From the NCBI GenBank assembly GCA_947570135.1, contig CANOTP010000001.1, positions 248,001 through 312,000 of the forward strand: DNA of 64,000 nt. Reading direction: 5' to 3'. A program made the position numbers and the translations under genes. Origin of the DNA: an uncultured Candidatus Melainabacteria bacterium (GTDB lineage Bacteria; Cyanobacteriota; Vampirovibrionia; Gastranaerophilales; Gastranaerophilaceae). Positions 26,914 through 35,258 of the stretch are shown piece after piece. The stretch's first letter is position 1. Every line of letters starts with the position of its first letter. Below the pieces are notes generated by a model. That model made no database searches and was not told the DNA's origin. It saw only the letters and a program-made list of their open reading frames with translations.

Positions 26914-27981
26914 ATGGCAGTTGAATGTTTAACAGGTAAAAAAGTTTTAATAAAAGGTAATTATGCAATAGCTCAGGCTGCTGTTAATGCGGGTTGTGAA
27001 TGCTATTTTGGGTATCCGATTACTCCGCAGAGTGAGATTGGCGAGTTTATGAGCGGAAAGATGCAGGAGCTTGGCAGAGCTTATGTCTCAGCAGAAAGTG
27101 AACTTGCTGCAATCAATATGGTACTTGGGGCATGCTCAACAGGTGTTAAGGCTATGTCTTCATCATCTTCTTGTGCGGTAGCTTTAATGCAGGAAGCTCT
27201 GTCTTACGCAACGGCTGATGAATTGCCTGTTGTCTTGGTAAGCGTTATGCGCGGGGGGCCGGGGTTAGGTAATATTTATCCTTCTCAAGGTGATTATAAT
27301 CAGTCAACAAAAGGTGGCGGAAATGGTGATTATAAACTTATTGTTCTTGCTCCGTCTACGGTTCAGGAATGTGCAGATTTAACTTATAAAGCTTTTTATC
27401 TTGCACATAAATACAAAAATCCGACAGTTTTACTTGCAGACGGTTTGTTGGGACAAATGATGGAACCTGTTGAATTCAAGCCTTATCCGTATCCTGAAAT
27501 AGATAACTCATCTTGGGCTTTAACGGGAGCTAAAGGTCGTGACGGCAGAATTATTCGTTCTTATGCTCCATTAGCTGACAGGCAGTGTGAATTTTTAGAA
27601 AAACTTTACGATAAATACAAAAAAATTGAAGAAAATGAAACAGAATGGGAAGAATTAAATGCCGAGGATGCGGATGTCGTTTTGGTAAGTTTCGGGTCAA
27701 CTTCAAGAAATGTTAATTCGGCAGCAAAACTTCTCAGACAAAAAGGTTTAAAAGTCGGAACATTCAGACCGATTACATTGTTCCCGTTCCCTAATAATCG
27801 ATTGGCAGAACTTTCAAAATCTGTCAAAAAGTTTGTAGTTGTGGAGGTTAATATGGGACAAATGGTTAATGATGTTAAGCTTGCCGTTAACGGCAGGGTT
27901 CCTGTAGAACTTATAAATAAGGGTGTCGGCACACCGCCTTCTCCTGAAGAGATTGCAGCAAAAGTTGAGGAGTTAATGTAA
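26914..27981 (+). CDS. korA: 2-oxoacid:ferredoxin oxidoreductase alpha subunit (VorB/KorA type)
   Basis: 355 residues. Core of the CoA-dependent oxidative decarboxylation of a 2-oxoacid with ferredoxin as acceptor. Conserved YPITPQSEI near the N-terminus, AESELAAINMVLGA, the SSSSS stretch and RGGPGLGNIYPSQGDY. The sequence is of the type annotated as VorB (branched-chain 2-oxoacids) or KorA (2-oxoglutarate); sequence reading cannot separate these. Stop and the beta-subunit ATG overlap (TAATG). A key anaerobic carbon-metabolism enzyme. Confidence 0.88.
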   Translation: MAVECLTGKKVLIKGNYAIAQAAVNAGCECYFGYPITPQSEIGEFMSGKMQELGRAYVSAESELAAINMVLGACSTGVKAMSSSSSCAVALMQEALSYATADELPVVLVSVMRGGPGLGNIYPSQGDYNQSTKGGGNGDYKLIVLAPSTVQECADLTYKAFYLAHKYKNPTVLLADGLLGQMMEPVEFKPYPYPEIDNSSWALTGAKGRDGRIIRSYAPLADRQCEFLEKLYDKYKKIEENETEWEELNAEDADVVLVSFGSTSRNVNSAAKLLRQKGLKVGTFRPITLFPFPNNRLAELSKSVKKFVVVEVNMGQMVNDVKLAVNGRVPVELINKGVGTPPSPEEIAAKVEELM

Positions 27982-28739
27982 TGGCAACACAAGTTTTTAA
28001 AATCGCAGATACATTCAGAAAAGATGTGAAATATACTTTCTGTCCGGGGTGTGACCATGGGGTTGCCGTAAGACTTGTTGCTGAAGTCTTAGAAGAACTC
28101 GGGTTAAAAGAAAAAGCGATTGTGGCCGCTGCGATCGGTTGTTCAGTGACAATTTATGATTTTTTGAATATTGATGCTTTGGAATCTCCTCACGGCAGAG
28201 CAATGGCTGAAGCTACAGGGATTAAAAGAGCAAGACCCGATAAATTTGTATTCACATACCAAGGTGACGGGGATTTTGCGTCAATCGGTTTGGCTGAAAG
28301 TATGCATGCTGCTTTGCGCGGAGAAAAAATTTCGGCAATTTGTATAAATAATACAACTTACGGAATGACAGGCGGACAGCTTGGACCTACAACAATGGTC
28401 GGGCAGGTTACAACAACTTCGCCAACAGGAAGAAACCTTGAATACTACGGTTATCCGATTAAGGTAGCAGAACATATTGCGCTTTGTGACGGTACAGCAT
28501 TTAGTGCAAGGGTTTCTCTGGATACGGTTGCAAATATCAGAAAAGCTAAACAAGCTATTAAAAAAGCTTTTGAAGTTCAATTAAAAGGTTTAGGTTTCGG
28601 GTTTGTAGAAATTCTTTCAAGTTGCCCTACAAACTGGAAAATGACACCCGAGCAGGCGCATGACAGAGTCAGAAACGAAATGATGCAGGTGTTTAAACCG
28701 GGTATATATAAAGATATTACAGAAAAGTCAGGTAAATAA
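27981..28739 (+). CDS. korB: 2-oxoacid:ferredoxin oxidoreductase beta subunit (TPP-binding)
   Basis: 252 residues. CPGCDHG (Cys21 and Cys24) near the N-terminus and the thiamine diphosphate motif beginning GDGDFASIGLAE and ending in ICINN. It also has the family TYGMTGGQLGPTT stretch. Starts one base inside the alpha-subunit stop and ends 2 nt before the gamma subunit, so all three are co-translated. Binds TPP and forms the active site with the alpha subunit. Confidence 0.9.
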   Translation: MATQVFKIADTFRKDVKYTFCPGCDHGVAVRLVAEVLEELGLKEKAIVAAAIGCSVTIYDFLNIDALESPHGRAMAEATGIKRARPDKFVFTYQGDGDFASIGLAESMHAALRGEKISAICINNTTYGMTGGQLGPTTMVGQVTTTSPTGRNLEYYGYPIKVAEHIALCDGTAFSARVSLDTVANIRKAKQAIKKAFEVQLKGLGFGFVEILSSCPTNWKMTPEQAHDRVRNEMMQVFKPGIYKDITEKSGK

Positions 28740-28741
28740 TT

Positions 28742-29290
28742 ATGGAAAAAGATATTATTATTGCAGGATTTGGCGGACAGGGTGTATTGTTAGCAGGAGA
28801 AGTTTTGGCTAACGGGTTTATGATAGATGATAAAAATGTCACCTGGTACCCTTCTTATGGTGCGGAGATGCGCGGAGGAACCGTTAATTGTACTGTTGTA
28901 ATGTCAGATGATGATGTCAGTGCAGTTCAAAAATCACAGGCTGATTATATTATAGTTCTGAATCAGGCATCATTTGACAGGTTTGAAGCAGGTGTTAAAA
29001 AAGGCGGTACAATTATTGTTAATTCATCTTTAGCTCAGGTTAAAAAATCAAGGGATGATATTAATTATATCTCTGTTCCTATCACCCAAACAGCTCATGA
29101 CAGGCTCTCAAATGTAAGAATGTCTAATATACTTGCATTAGGTGTTTTTGCTCGTGTAAGTAATCTTGTTTCTTTAGAAACTTTAGAAAAAGCTTTAAAC
29201 AACGTGATTCCGCCGCATCGTAAAGCTTTAATTCCGAAAAATATCGAGGCTTTAAAACTCGGTTATGAGTATGATTTATTGAAGGTTTAG
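28742..29290 (+). CDS. korC: 2-oxoacid:ferredoxin oxidoreductase gamma subunit
   Basis: 182 residues, typical of the gamma domain that binds CoA. N-terminal GFGGQGVLLAGEVLA and the following TWYPSYGAEMRGGTVNCTVV are family hallmarks. Last gene of the ferredoxin-alpha-beta-gamma operon. No clear terminator before the small gene at 29355. Confidence 0.9.
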   Translation: MEKDIIIAGFGGQGVLLAGEVLANGFMIDDKNVTWYPSYGAEMRGGTVNCTVVMSDDDVSAVQKSQADYIIVLNQASFDRFEAGVKKGGTIIVNSSLAQVKKSRDDINYISVPITQTAHDRLSNVRMSNILALGVFARVSNLVSLETLEKALNNVIPPHRKALIPKNIEALKLGYEYDLLKV

Positions 29291-29354
29291 TTTAAAATCA
29301 CCTAAAAAGTTGATTTTAAATCTTAAAGAACAGTTTATTCTTTTAATGTGATAT

Positions 29355-29603
29355 ATGAGAGGTTTAAGTAAAGTGAAACAAAATCTTATTTTTTCTATCC
29401 GAGAAAAAGAATTACAACTGTCGAAATTAAGCGAACACATCGATAAGAGTGTTGTTTGCGCGGATTTGTATAATAAAATTTTAATAGAAAAAGCTACTCT
29501 GAAAAAGGAATTAGAAGACTTACAGAATAAATCTATAGTAAATCGCATAAAACATTTACTTCCGCATCGTGAAAAATTAATTTGTGATTATTTTACAAAG
29601 TAA
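29355..29603 (+). CDS. Small hypothetical helical protein
   Basis: 82 residues from ATG 29355, or 76 from GTG 29373, which is better placed relative to an AGAGGT site. Charged, Leu/Lys/Glu-rich, probably a coiled coil in the middle (KATLKKELEDLQNK). No family recognised. It follows the oxidoreductase operon by 65 nt and precedes the decayed prepilin. Confidence 0.5.
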   Translation: MRGLSKVKQNLIFSIREKELQLSKLSEHIDKSVVCADLYNKILIEKATLKKELEDLQNKSIVNRIKHLLPHREKLICDYFTK

Positions 29604-29619
29604 ATAAAGAAGAGATAGT

Positions 29620-29940
29620 ATGAAAAGTGCAATATGATCGGAATTTCGAGGGGGGATATCTTTACGCCGTTATTGGTTCCGAGTATTTCCGCTTTTTTAA
29701 CCTGGGATGGTTTTATGTAAGTATTTTAGATTTTACATCTGTGCGTTCAGTTATAATTTTAGATATAAACGGCTCAACTGCTCCAAATAGATTTGAACGG
29801 GATGTTTTTTCTTAGTTGCCGAAGAGGGTGTTATATACCCAGAATGTAATGATTCTCCAACAGCTTATGTTAACGCTTATTGCAGAGGGGATAACGATGG
29901 AAGATGTTGTGCAGAGAAAATTCGTCGTGCATGGTGGTAG
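29620..29940 (+). pseudogene. Decayed type IV prepilin gene with poly-G leader remnant
   Basis: ATG 29620 begins a leader homologous to those at 7375 and 19566, and a shortened G6 run follows at 29650-29655. The frame stops after five codons, and the prepilin helix (FTLAEV...) is missing. The C-terminal part is still readable: ILDINGSTAPNRFERDVF, then after a -1 slip at a T6 run (29805-29810), FLVAEEGVIYPECND and a terminal CCAEKIRRAWW before TAG 29938-29940. The DING...PN motif and the ending resemble those of the intact prepilins. Internal deletion plus frameshifts make it a pseudogene. Confidence 0.75.
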
Positions 29941-29976
29941 ATTGAGAAATCTTATCCGATGAAATAAACCTCCGTG

Positions 29977-30005
29977 TTGACCTTTTTTTAGGTTTGTATT
30001 ATACT
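29977..30005 (+). promoter_or_regulatory. Promoter of rpsU
   Basis: -35 TTGACC (29977-29982), 17-bp spacer, -10 TATACT (30000-30005). Near-consensus, about 40 nt ahead of the rpsU ATG, with an AAGGTGG ribosome-binding site in the leader. Confidence 0.75.
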
Positions 30006-30044
30006 GTACCTGTAAAACAAGCTATAAAGGTGGTGAAAATATAA

Positions 30045-30218
30045 ATGGCAGAAGTTAAAGTTGGCGAAAACGAAAGTATCGAAAGCGCTTTAAGACGTTT
30101 CAAAAAGAAAATCCAAAAAGCAGGTATTCTTTCTGAAGTGAAAAAACGCGAAAGATATGAAAAGCCAAGCGTTAAAAGAAAACATAAATCTGAAGCAGCT
30201 CGTAAAAGGAAAGTGTAA
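30045..30218 (+). CDS. rpsU: 30S ribosomal protein S21
   Basis: 57 residues, shorter than usual ORF cut-offs. Sequence from [20 protein letters not shown] to the basic tail RKRKV is typical of bS21: [40 protein letters not shown] precedes the ATG, a strong promoter lies upstream and a terminator follows at once, so it is a single-gene unit. S21 helps the 30S subunit in initiation near the anti-Shine-Dalgarno region, which bears on the leaderless genes in this window. Confidence 0.95.
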   Translation: MAEVKVGENESIESALRRFKKKIQKAGILSEVKKRERYEKPSVKRKHKSEAARKRKV

Positions 30219-30235
30219 GATTTTGTAATAATTTT

Positions 30236-30277
30236 AAAAAGGGCAGAAGTTCATTTTGAACTTCTGCCCTTTTTTTA
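30236..30277. terminator. Bidirectional terminator between rpsU and the minus-strand Cys-rich gene
   Basis: A 13-bp perfect stem (GGGCAGAAGTTCA at 30241-30253 with its complement at 30257-30269) has a TTT loop, preceded by five A and followed by about seven T. It ends exactly at the stop of the minus-strand gene. Confidence 0.9.
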
Positions 30278-30571
30278 TTAACCAAGAATACTGAAACCTA
30301 CGATTGCGTTTGTGCTTACATTAAACCAATCGTAAGCTACAAAAACTTCGATATTACATTCGCAGCCTTGTTTATTGCAGTTGCAAACTTCTTCTAGTCG
30401 AGCAACTTTAACATCTTTTAACGCGATAAGACAATCGTGGCAACTTTTACATTTACCTTCGTAATCATGTATTGTTCCAAGAATTTGTAAGTGATTTGTA
30501 ATTATCATTACTTGTTTTGTTGAATTCTGTTCCATAATATGGTTAATAACTTCGCCTAAATTTTTTGACAT
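30278..30571 (-). CDS. Small Cys-rich hypothetical protein
   Basis: 97 residues from the ATG at 30571, which has AAGGAGG 6 nt upstream; the in-frame ATG at 30610 lacks such a site. Contains CKSCHDC and a CNCNKQGCEC cluster, suggesting metal binding or disulphides, and a beta-rich middle part (QVMIITNHLQILGTIHDY). Last of a minus-strand group with a zinc-ribbon-like gene and cdd. No family is recognised. Possibly an Sm-fold-like hydrophobic pattern, but this is weak. Confidence 0.65.
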   Translation of the reverse strand: MSKNLGEVINHIMEQNSTKQVMIITNHLQILGTIHDYEGKCKSCHDCLIALKDVKVARLEEVCNCNKQGCECNIEVFVAYDWFNVSTNAIVGFSILG

Positions 30572-30596
30572 AAAAACCTCCTTTTGTGAAAACAGT

Positions 30597-30827
30597 TTAA
30601 GGAAGTTCAATGTTTTTTGTATCCGCCATATTATTATTTCTTAGTTTATTTTTATGAATGACAAGTCCGCAATATTTGCAGGCAAAAAACTCATTAGAAG
30701 AATCCAACGGCATAAAAAGATGATTGCAATTTTTACTATCATCTTCTTGAGAAATCTCTAGAGGGTCAAAAACATCTTTTTGTTTATTCTTTTTAAAAGC
30801 TTGTGTTATCAGTTCAAAAATATACAT
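30597..30827 (-). CDS. Small zinc-ribbon-like hypothetical protein
   Basis: 76 residues. A single CKYCG pair near residue 50 plus an earlier Cys and His (KNCNHLFMP) could form a small zinc site. ATG follows the cdd stop by 2 nt, so it is co-transcribed with cdd. No family recognised. Confidence 0.55.
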   Translation of the reverse strand: MYIFELITQAFKKNKQKDVFDPLEISQEDDSKNCNHLFMPLDSSNEFFACKYCGLVIHKNKLRNNNMADTKNIELP

Positions 30828-30829
30828 AA

Positions 30830-31216
30830 TTAAAGAGTAAAGCTTTCGGGAAGAAGCTGAGCCAGCGTGTAAGTTTTTAATTCTTCTCCGACTTTAACTA
30901 TAACTTCAAGTTCTTCATCCCGTTCGCAAAATTCATGTAAAACTTGGCGGCATGCACCGCATGGTGTGCAATTATCTTGATTTGGAGAGTATATTGCAAT
31001 CGCTTTTACTTTTCTTTCACCGTTTGCAATGGCATTTCCTATGGCGTTTCGTTCTGCGCAAATCGTCATACCTAAACTTCCGTTTTCAAAGTTGCACCCG
31101 ACATAAGTGTTGCCTTTATCTGTCAGAATACATGCTCCTACTGGAAACTTTGAGTAAGGTGAATAGGAGTTTTTGGAAACATCTACAGCTTTTTGCATTA
31201 ACTCTTCATTAGTCAT
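30830..31216 (-). CDS. cdd: Cytidine deaminase
   Basis: Deaminates cytidine/deoxycytidine to uridine/deoxyuridine in pyrimidine salvage. 128 residues, the homotetrameric Cdd length. Zinc-site motifs CAERNAI (catalytic Glu) and PCGACRQVL are present, as is the NGSLGMTICAE substrate-loop region. AAGGA precedes the ATG. First of three minus-strand genes. Confidence 0.95.
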   Translation of the reverse strand: MTNEELMQKAVDVSKNSYSPYSKFPVGACILTDKGNTYVGCNFENGSLGMTICAERNAIGNAIANGERKVKAIAIYSPNQDNCTPCGACRQVLHEFCERDEELEVIVKVGEELKTYTLAQLLPESFTL

Positions 31217-31375
31217 AGTTAAATCCTTTTTTCTTTTATTATAACCGTAATTTCAAAAAAGGTATCCATTAATTAGAGGAAAACGATTAATATTTGTTAA
31301 TATTAGGGGTAGTTTTTAAAGTTTTATTGTCAGAATGCCGTAATCAATAATAAGATAAAAAACTAAGGACTTACT

Positions 31376-32461
31376 ATGGAAATTTCCGCGATAAGTGCAG
31401 TTTCACCAAAAGAAATAGATTGGCGTAGGCTGACTGCAAAAGAAATAATTAAATATGAAAATGAAGGTGTCGAGGTTCCTGATGAGTATTTGCAGTGGGC
31501 AAAAGACTTTCAAAACGCGCTGCAAGCAGGTGATAACGATGATACAACTTATGAAACGGCAGCTGCTGCAAGTGCTAATACAACAGCCCAGCCTCAGAGT
31601 GAAGAAGCTTCCGAAGGCTCAGAAGAACAAGAGTCTGAAAAACTTACAGCAGAACAGCGTCGAGATAAAATGCTGGAATCAGGGGAAAGTTATTATAAGG
31701 TTGCAAGAACATTTTCATCAGAAAGTAAAGTTAAAGCCGCAGAGTCTGTGATTGCTGATGCTATTTTAAATGAAACAGGGAGTAATTCAGACAGTAAAGT
31801 TGAAAGCCTTGAGTCTTCAATTAGCGCGTTATTGGAAGAGGCTGATGAATTAAAATCGCAAATAGAATCATTAAAAAATAAAAATTCTAAAGATAATAAA
31901 TTGGATAATGCTGCAAAAATTATTCAACTGCAGCGTCAATTAAAACAGCTTGGAGCATCAGGTCAGGCAATGACAGCAGGAACGGACGCGGATTTAAATG
32001 AATATAACTCAGTTATTGATTCACAACGTTCAATTGGCGCTGATGCTGTTGACACGGGTAATGTAACTGTTGAAATGGGTGAAAAACTTAAAAAATCGAG
32101 TTGGATATCTTTGTTTATAATAGGTAAAAAAATAATTAAAAACGGTAAAAAATCTATAGAAAAAGGTGATATGGCTCAGCAAACAGCACAAGAGGTTTCA
32201 AGCATAAATTCCCAAAATATATCACAAGTTTCAAAAAAACAAAACGAAATTTTTGCCAAAACAGGTGCAGCAGCTGTTTCGTTTGATGAAGGTGATGCTA
32301 AATCAAAAGATGCTAAAAATGATGGCGAAGAAAGTTCCAAAGCTCAAACAGAAGAAAAAAGCGGAGAAAATCAACAAGCCGCAATTGCAAGTGGAAATAT
32401 TGACGAAATTATGAAATATAAGATTCGCAAAGGCGAAGACGTAAACTCAGAATCATCTTAA
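31376..32461 (+). CDS. Hypothetical acidic coiled-coil protein
   Basis: 361 residues with AAGGA before the ATG. The N-terminal 40 residues look folded (KEIDWRRLTAKEIIKYENEG), followed by a Ser/Glu/Gln/Ala-rich low-complexity linker. A coiled coil follows at about residues 140-190 (SISALLEEADELKSQIESL). A short hydrophobic SLFIIGKKIIK segment occurs near residue 245, and the tail is polar. No signal peptide and no family recognised. Its 3' end overlaps the convergent rpe gene by 9 nt. Confidence 0.65.
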   Translation: MEISAISAVSPKEIDWRRLTAKEIIKYENEGVEVPDEYLQWAKDFQNALQAGDNDDTTYETAAAASANTTAQPQSEEASEGSEEQESEKLTAEQRRDKMLESGESYYKVARTFSSESKVKAAESVIADAILNETGSNSDSKVESLESSISALLEEADELKSQIESLKNKNSKDNKLDNAAKIIQLQRQLKQLGASGQAMTAGTDADLNEYNSVIDSQRSIGADAVDTGNVTVEMGEKLKKSSWISLFIIGKKIIKNGKKSIEKGDMAQQTAQEVSSINSQNISQVSKKQNEIFAKTGAAAVSFDEGDAKSKDAKNDGEESSKAQTEEKSGENQQAAIASGNIDEIMKYKIRKGEDVNSESS

Positions 32462-33097
32462 AGATTCGATTGCTTTTTTAATATCGTCTGATTTATAGAT
32501 GTAATTTCCTGCAACAAGCGAGTTGGCACCTTTATTACGGCAAATTTTGCCCGTAACTTTGTTTATTCCGCCGTCAACTTGGATTATTAACCCTTGTGGG
32601 GCGTTAGATTTAATTAGCGGGATTTTATCTGCGCAATCTTCCATAAATTTTTGTCCGCCAAACCCCGGTTCTACCGTCATTACAAGCACTAAATCCAAGT
32701 CCTTTAAATATGGGCAAATAACACTTGGTTCAGTTTTTGGTTTTATTGATAATCCGGCTTTTTTACCTGCTGATTTTATCATTTGAATGACAGATTCAAT
32801 TTTGTCCTTCTCTACAGCTTCATAGTGAAACGTGATTATATCTGCTCCTGCATTAGCAAAATCATTTATGTATTTTTCGGGATTTTCTATCATTAAATGA
32901 ACATCCAGAGGTAAATTCGTAACTTTTCTAAGTGATTTTACAACTGGAATTCCGATTGTAATATTTGAGACAAAATGCCCGTCCATAACATCAACATGAA
33001 TCCAATCGGCATCGTTTGATTCAACAAGTTTAATATCTCGTTCTAAATTTGCAAAATCAGCAGATAGTATTGACGGTGATATGTAAATTTTTGTCAT
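32453..33097 (-). CDS. rpe: Ribulose-phosphate 3-epimerase
   Basis: Interconverts ribulose-5-P and xylulose-5-P in the pentose phosphate pathway. 214 residues, TIM barrel. SILSADFANL at the N-terminus, HVDVMDGHFV, DVHLMI, HYEA, VMTVEPGFGGQKF and QVDGGI are all conserved metal/phosphate-site motifs. The ATG lies 2 nt downstream of the rnc stop, ending the pyrH-frr-cdsA-rnc-rpe run. Confidence 0.96.
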   Translation of the reverse strand: MTKIYISPSILSADFANLERDIKLVESNDADWIHVDVMDGHFVSNITIGIPVVKSLRKVTNLPLDVHLMIENPEKYINDFANAGADIITFHYEAVEKDKIESVIQMIKSAGKKAGLSIKPKTEPSVICPYLKDLDLVLVMTVEPGFGGQKFMEDCADKIPLIKSNAPQGLIIQVDGGINKVTGKICRNKGANSLVAGNYIYKSDDIKKAIESLR

Positions 33098-33099
33098 TT

Positions 33100-33783
33100 T
33101 TATATAATTCCTAATTTTTTACAAGCCGTGTATGCGCATTTTTGTTCGGCTTCTTTTTTTGTAGAACCTTTTTCTACAGCTAAAACTTCGCCGTTATAGC
33201 TTACCTCTATTTCAAACACTCTTTTATGCTGTGGACCTGTTTCATTTATAAGAGTGTATACAGGTGTGTTTTTTGTAAGCCCTTGAGTGTATTCTTGCAG
33301 GATTGCTTTTGCGTTAAACTTCTCAAAATGTTTTTGAACATCTTCAATATACGGTTCAAATGTTGTTTTTATATATTCGACAATTTCGTTATACTTCCCG
33401 TCCAGATAATACGCTCCAAGGGTTGCTTCAAATGCGCACGCACAAATAGAATTAAGGTTTCTGCATCCTTGTTTTTCTTCGTGTTTACTCATTATGATAA
33501 GTTTTTGAAGTCCGTTTTTCTTAGCAATATCAGCCAATGTGTTATCAGAAACAATAATGCTTCTGATTTTTGAAAGTTCGCCCTCGGGAGAATCAGGATA
33601 TTTTCTGAATAAAACATCAGATATTGAGAGTTTTAAGACTGCATCTCCCAAAAACTCCAAACGTTCGTAGCATTCTGTTGCAGGTAAATTTAAATCTTTA
33701 GTATATGAAGAGTGTGTAAGTGCGTATCTGTAAAGGTCTTTGCTAATTGTTTCAATTCCGAAAATTTCAGCAACCGATTTCAT
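33100..33783 (-). CDS. rnc: Ribonuclease III
   Basis: Cuts double-stranded RNA in rRNA maturation and mRNA processing. 227 residues from the ATG at 33783, which overlaps the cdsA stop as TAATG. A longer in-frame start at 33846 lies inside cdsA and is rejected. Catalytic signature ERLEFLGDAVLKL near residue 40 with the second acidic cluster around FEATLGAYYLDG, and a C-terminal dsRNA-binding domain ending KKEAEQKCAYTACKKL. Complete. Confidence 0.95.
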   Translation of the reverse strand: MKSVAEIFGIETISKDLYRYALTHSSYTKDLNLPATECYERLEFLGDAVLKLSISDVLFRKYPDSPEGELSKIRSIIVSDNTLADIAKKNGLQKLIIMSKHEEKQGCRNLNSICACAFEATLGAYYLDGKYNEIVEYIKTTFEPYIEDVQKHFEKFNAKAILQEYTQGLTKNTPVYTLINETGPQHKRVFEIEVSYNGEVLAVEKGSTKKEAEQKCAYTACKKLGII

Positions 33784-34670
33784 TAGAACAATCCTTTCAC
33801 AAAGTTGCCAAGGGTTTGCATCCATTCGGTGTGGAAAATAAAGCACTTACAGAAATAATACATAACAGGAATTGTTAAGATAAAACTGTCAGTTCTGTCT
33901 AAGAACCCGCCGTGCCCTGGAAGACTTGTACCTGAATCTTTAACTCCCGCATCACGTTTAATTAATGATTCGCAAAGGTCACCGATTTGGGCAAATAATG
34001 TACAAATTACAGCGCCGCAAACCATTACATACCAATGTACTTCAATATGTAAAAGGTAATTCATATAAGCCCAGATTAAAAGAGAGCCTATTATTGCAAA
34101 AGTCATTCCGCCAACAGAACCTTCAATTGTTTTATTAGGACTGATAACTGGTGCAAGTTTATGTTTGCCGAATTTACTTCCTATATAATATCCGCCGATA
34201 TCGGTTAGTAATATTGACGTAAACATTAGTATAATAAAACCTAAACCGCTGTCATATTTAGTATTTGAAAGGTTTCTCAGAAACATTAAGTGAAGCGGGA
34301 ACCAACCACAATAAACCATACCGAGTAATGTTGTTGCAACGTTTGCAATATATGGTTGTCTGCCCTTAAACAGCACCCACATAAATGAACAAATTGCACA
34401 AATAGTTAAGGTTATTGCAACCAAATCTACTCTGTTAAAATAAACTACGGTTGCTAAGATTGCCTCAGTCAGATAAATGACTTTAAGGCTTGGATAAAAA
34501 CCTTTATGGTTAAGGATTTTTACATATTCTCTTGAACCTACTATTAACATAAATATAAGCAGAGCAAGTAAATAAATTCCTCCTGCCATAATACAAGACA
34601 ATACTATTGTGCCCATTATGAGGCCCGTGAGCATTCTTGTTGCGTTTTTATTCAAGTCTAAGTCAATCAT
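33783..34670 (-). CDS. cdsA: Phosphatidate cytidylyltransferase
   Basis: Makes CDP-diacylglycerol from phosphatidate and CTP, the entry to bacterial phospholipids. 295 residues with about eight membrane segments. The C-terminal CDP-DG signature is present: SLIKRDAGVKDSGTSLPGHG followed by GFLDRTDS. One-base overlaps with frr upstream and rnc downstream show translational coupling. Confidence 0.95.
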   Translation of the reverse strand: MIDLDLNKNATRMLTGLIMGTIVLSCIMAGGIYLLALLIFMLIVGSREYVKILNHKGFYPSLKVIYLTEAILATVVYFNRVDLVAITLTICAICSFMWVLFKGRQPYIANVATTLLGMVYCGWFPLHLMFLRNLSNTKYDSGLGFIILMFTSILLTDIGGYYIGSKFGKHKLAPVISPNKTIEGSVGGMTFAIIGSLLIWAYMNYLLHIEVHWYVMVCGAVICTLFAQIGDLCESLIKRDAGVKDSGTSLPGHGGFLDRTDSFILTIPVMYYFCKCFIFHTEWMQTLGNFVKGLF

Positions 34671-35236
34671 TATACAGTCATAACCTCTTTTTCTTTTACT
34701 GCAACTGCAGAATCAATGTTTGCAGTATATTTATCCGTTAATTTTTGGATTTTATCCTGATTATCTTTAACCAAATCTTCAGGAAGATTTTCACTTTTTT
34801 CTAATTTTTTAAGGTTATCAGTCATATCGCGGCGAATATTTCTTACTGCAACTTTCGCATCTTCTCCTAACTTTTTAACGTCTTTTGTAATTTCACGTCT
34901 TCTGTCTTCTGTTAGAGGAGGGAAAACCAATCTTAAGCAGGTTCCGTCGCTGTTTGGAGTAATTCCGATTTCAGCTTTGATGATTGCTTTTTCGATTTCT
35001 TTCATAATAGATTTATCATAAGGTGTGATAACAAGTGTTGTACCGTCTTGAACGGATACTTGTGACATTTGTCTTAGTGGGGTTGGTGCTCCGTAGTATT
35101 CAACGATAACTTTGTCTAAAATACCCGGGTTAGCACGTCCTGAGCGAATTGAACCAAATTCTTTTTGTAATTGGGCTATCGCTTTTTCCATTTTTTCTTC
35201 TCCGAATAAAAATAATTCTTCTAAAGATTCTGTCAT
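34670..35236 (-). CDS. frr: Ribosome recycling factor
   Basis: Splits post-termination ribosomes with EF-G. 188 residues. The three-helix-bundle motifs include FGSIRSGRANPGILD and, in the middle, GTTLVITPYDKS and PPLTEDRRREITK. Sits between pyrH (22-nt gap) and cdsA (1-nt overlap), the classic pyrH-frr-cdsA order. Confidence 0.96.
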   Translation of the reverse strand: MTESLEELFLFGEEKMEKAIAQLQKEFGSIRSGRANPGILDKVIVEYYGAPTPLRQMSQVSVQDGTTLVITPYDKSIMKEIEKAIIKAEIGITPNSDGTCLRLVFPPLTEDRRREITKDVKKLGEDAKVAVRNIRRDMTDNLKKLEKSENLPEDLVKDNQDKIQKLTDKYTANIDSAVAVKEKEVMTV

Positions 35237-35258
35237 TTTTTACCTCTTTCGTTATTAA

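Noticed and set aside
29627-29815. 62-residue ORF as an intact gene
   Set aside because: It starts inside the poly-G leader remnant, has no proper start signal, and its end matches part of a prepilin domain interrupted by frameshift; treated as pseudogene.
33784-33846. 21-residue N-terminal extension of RNase III
   Set aside because: It lies within cdsA; ATG 33783 forms the TAATG junction and gives the family start.
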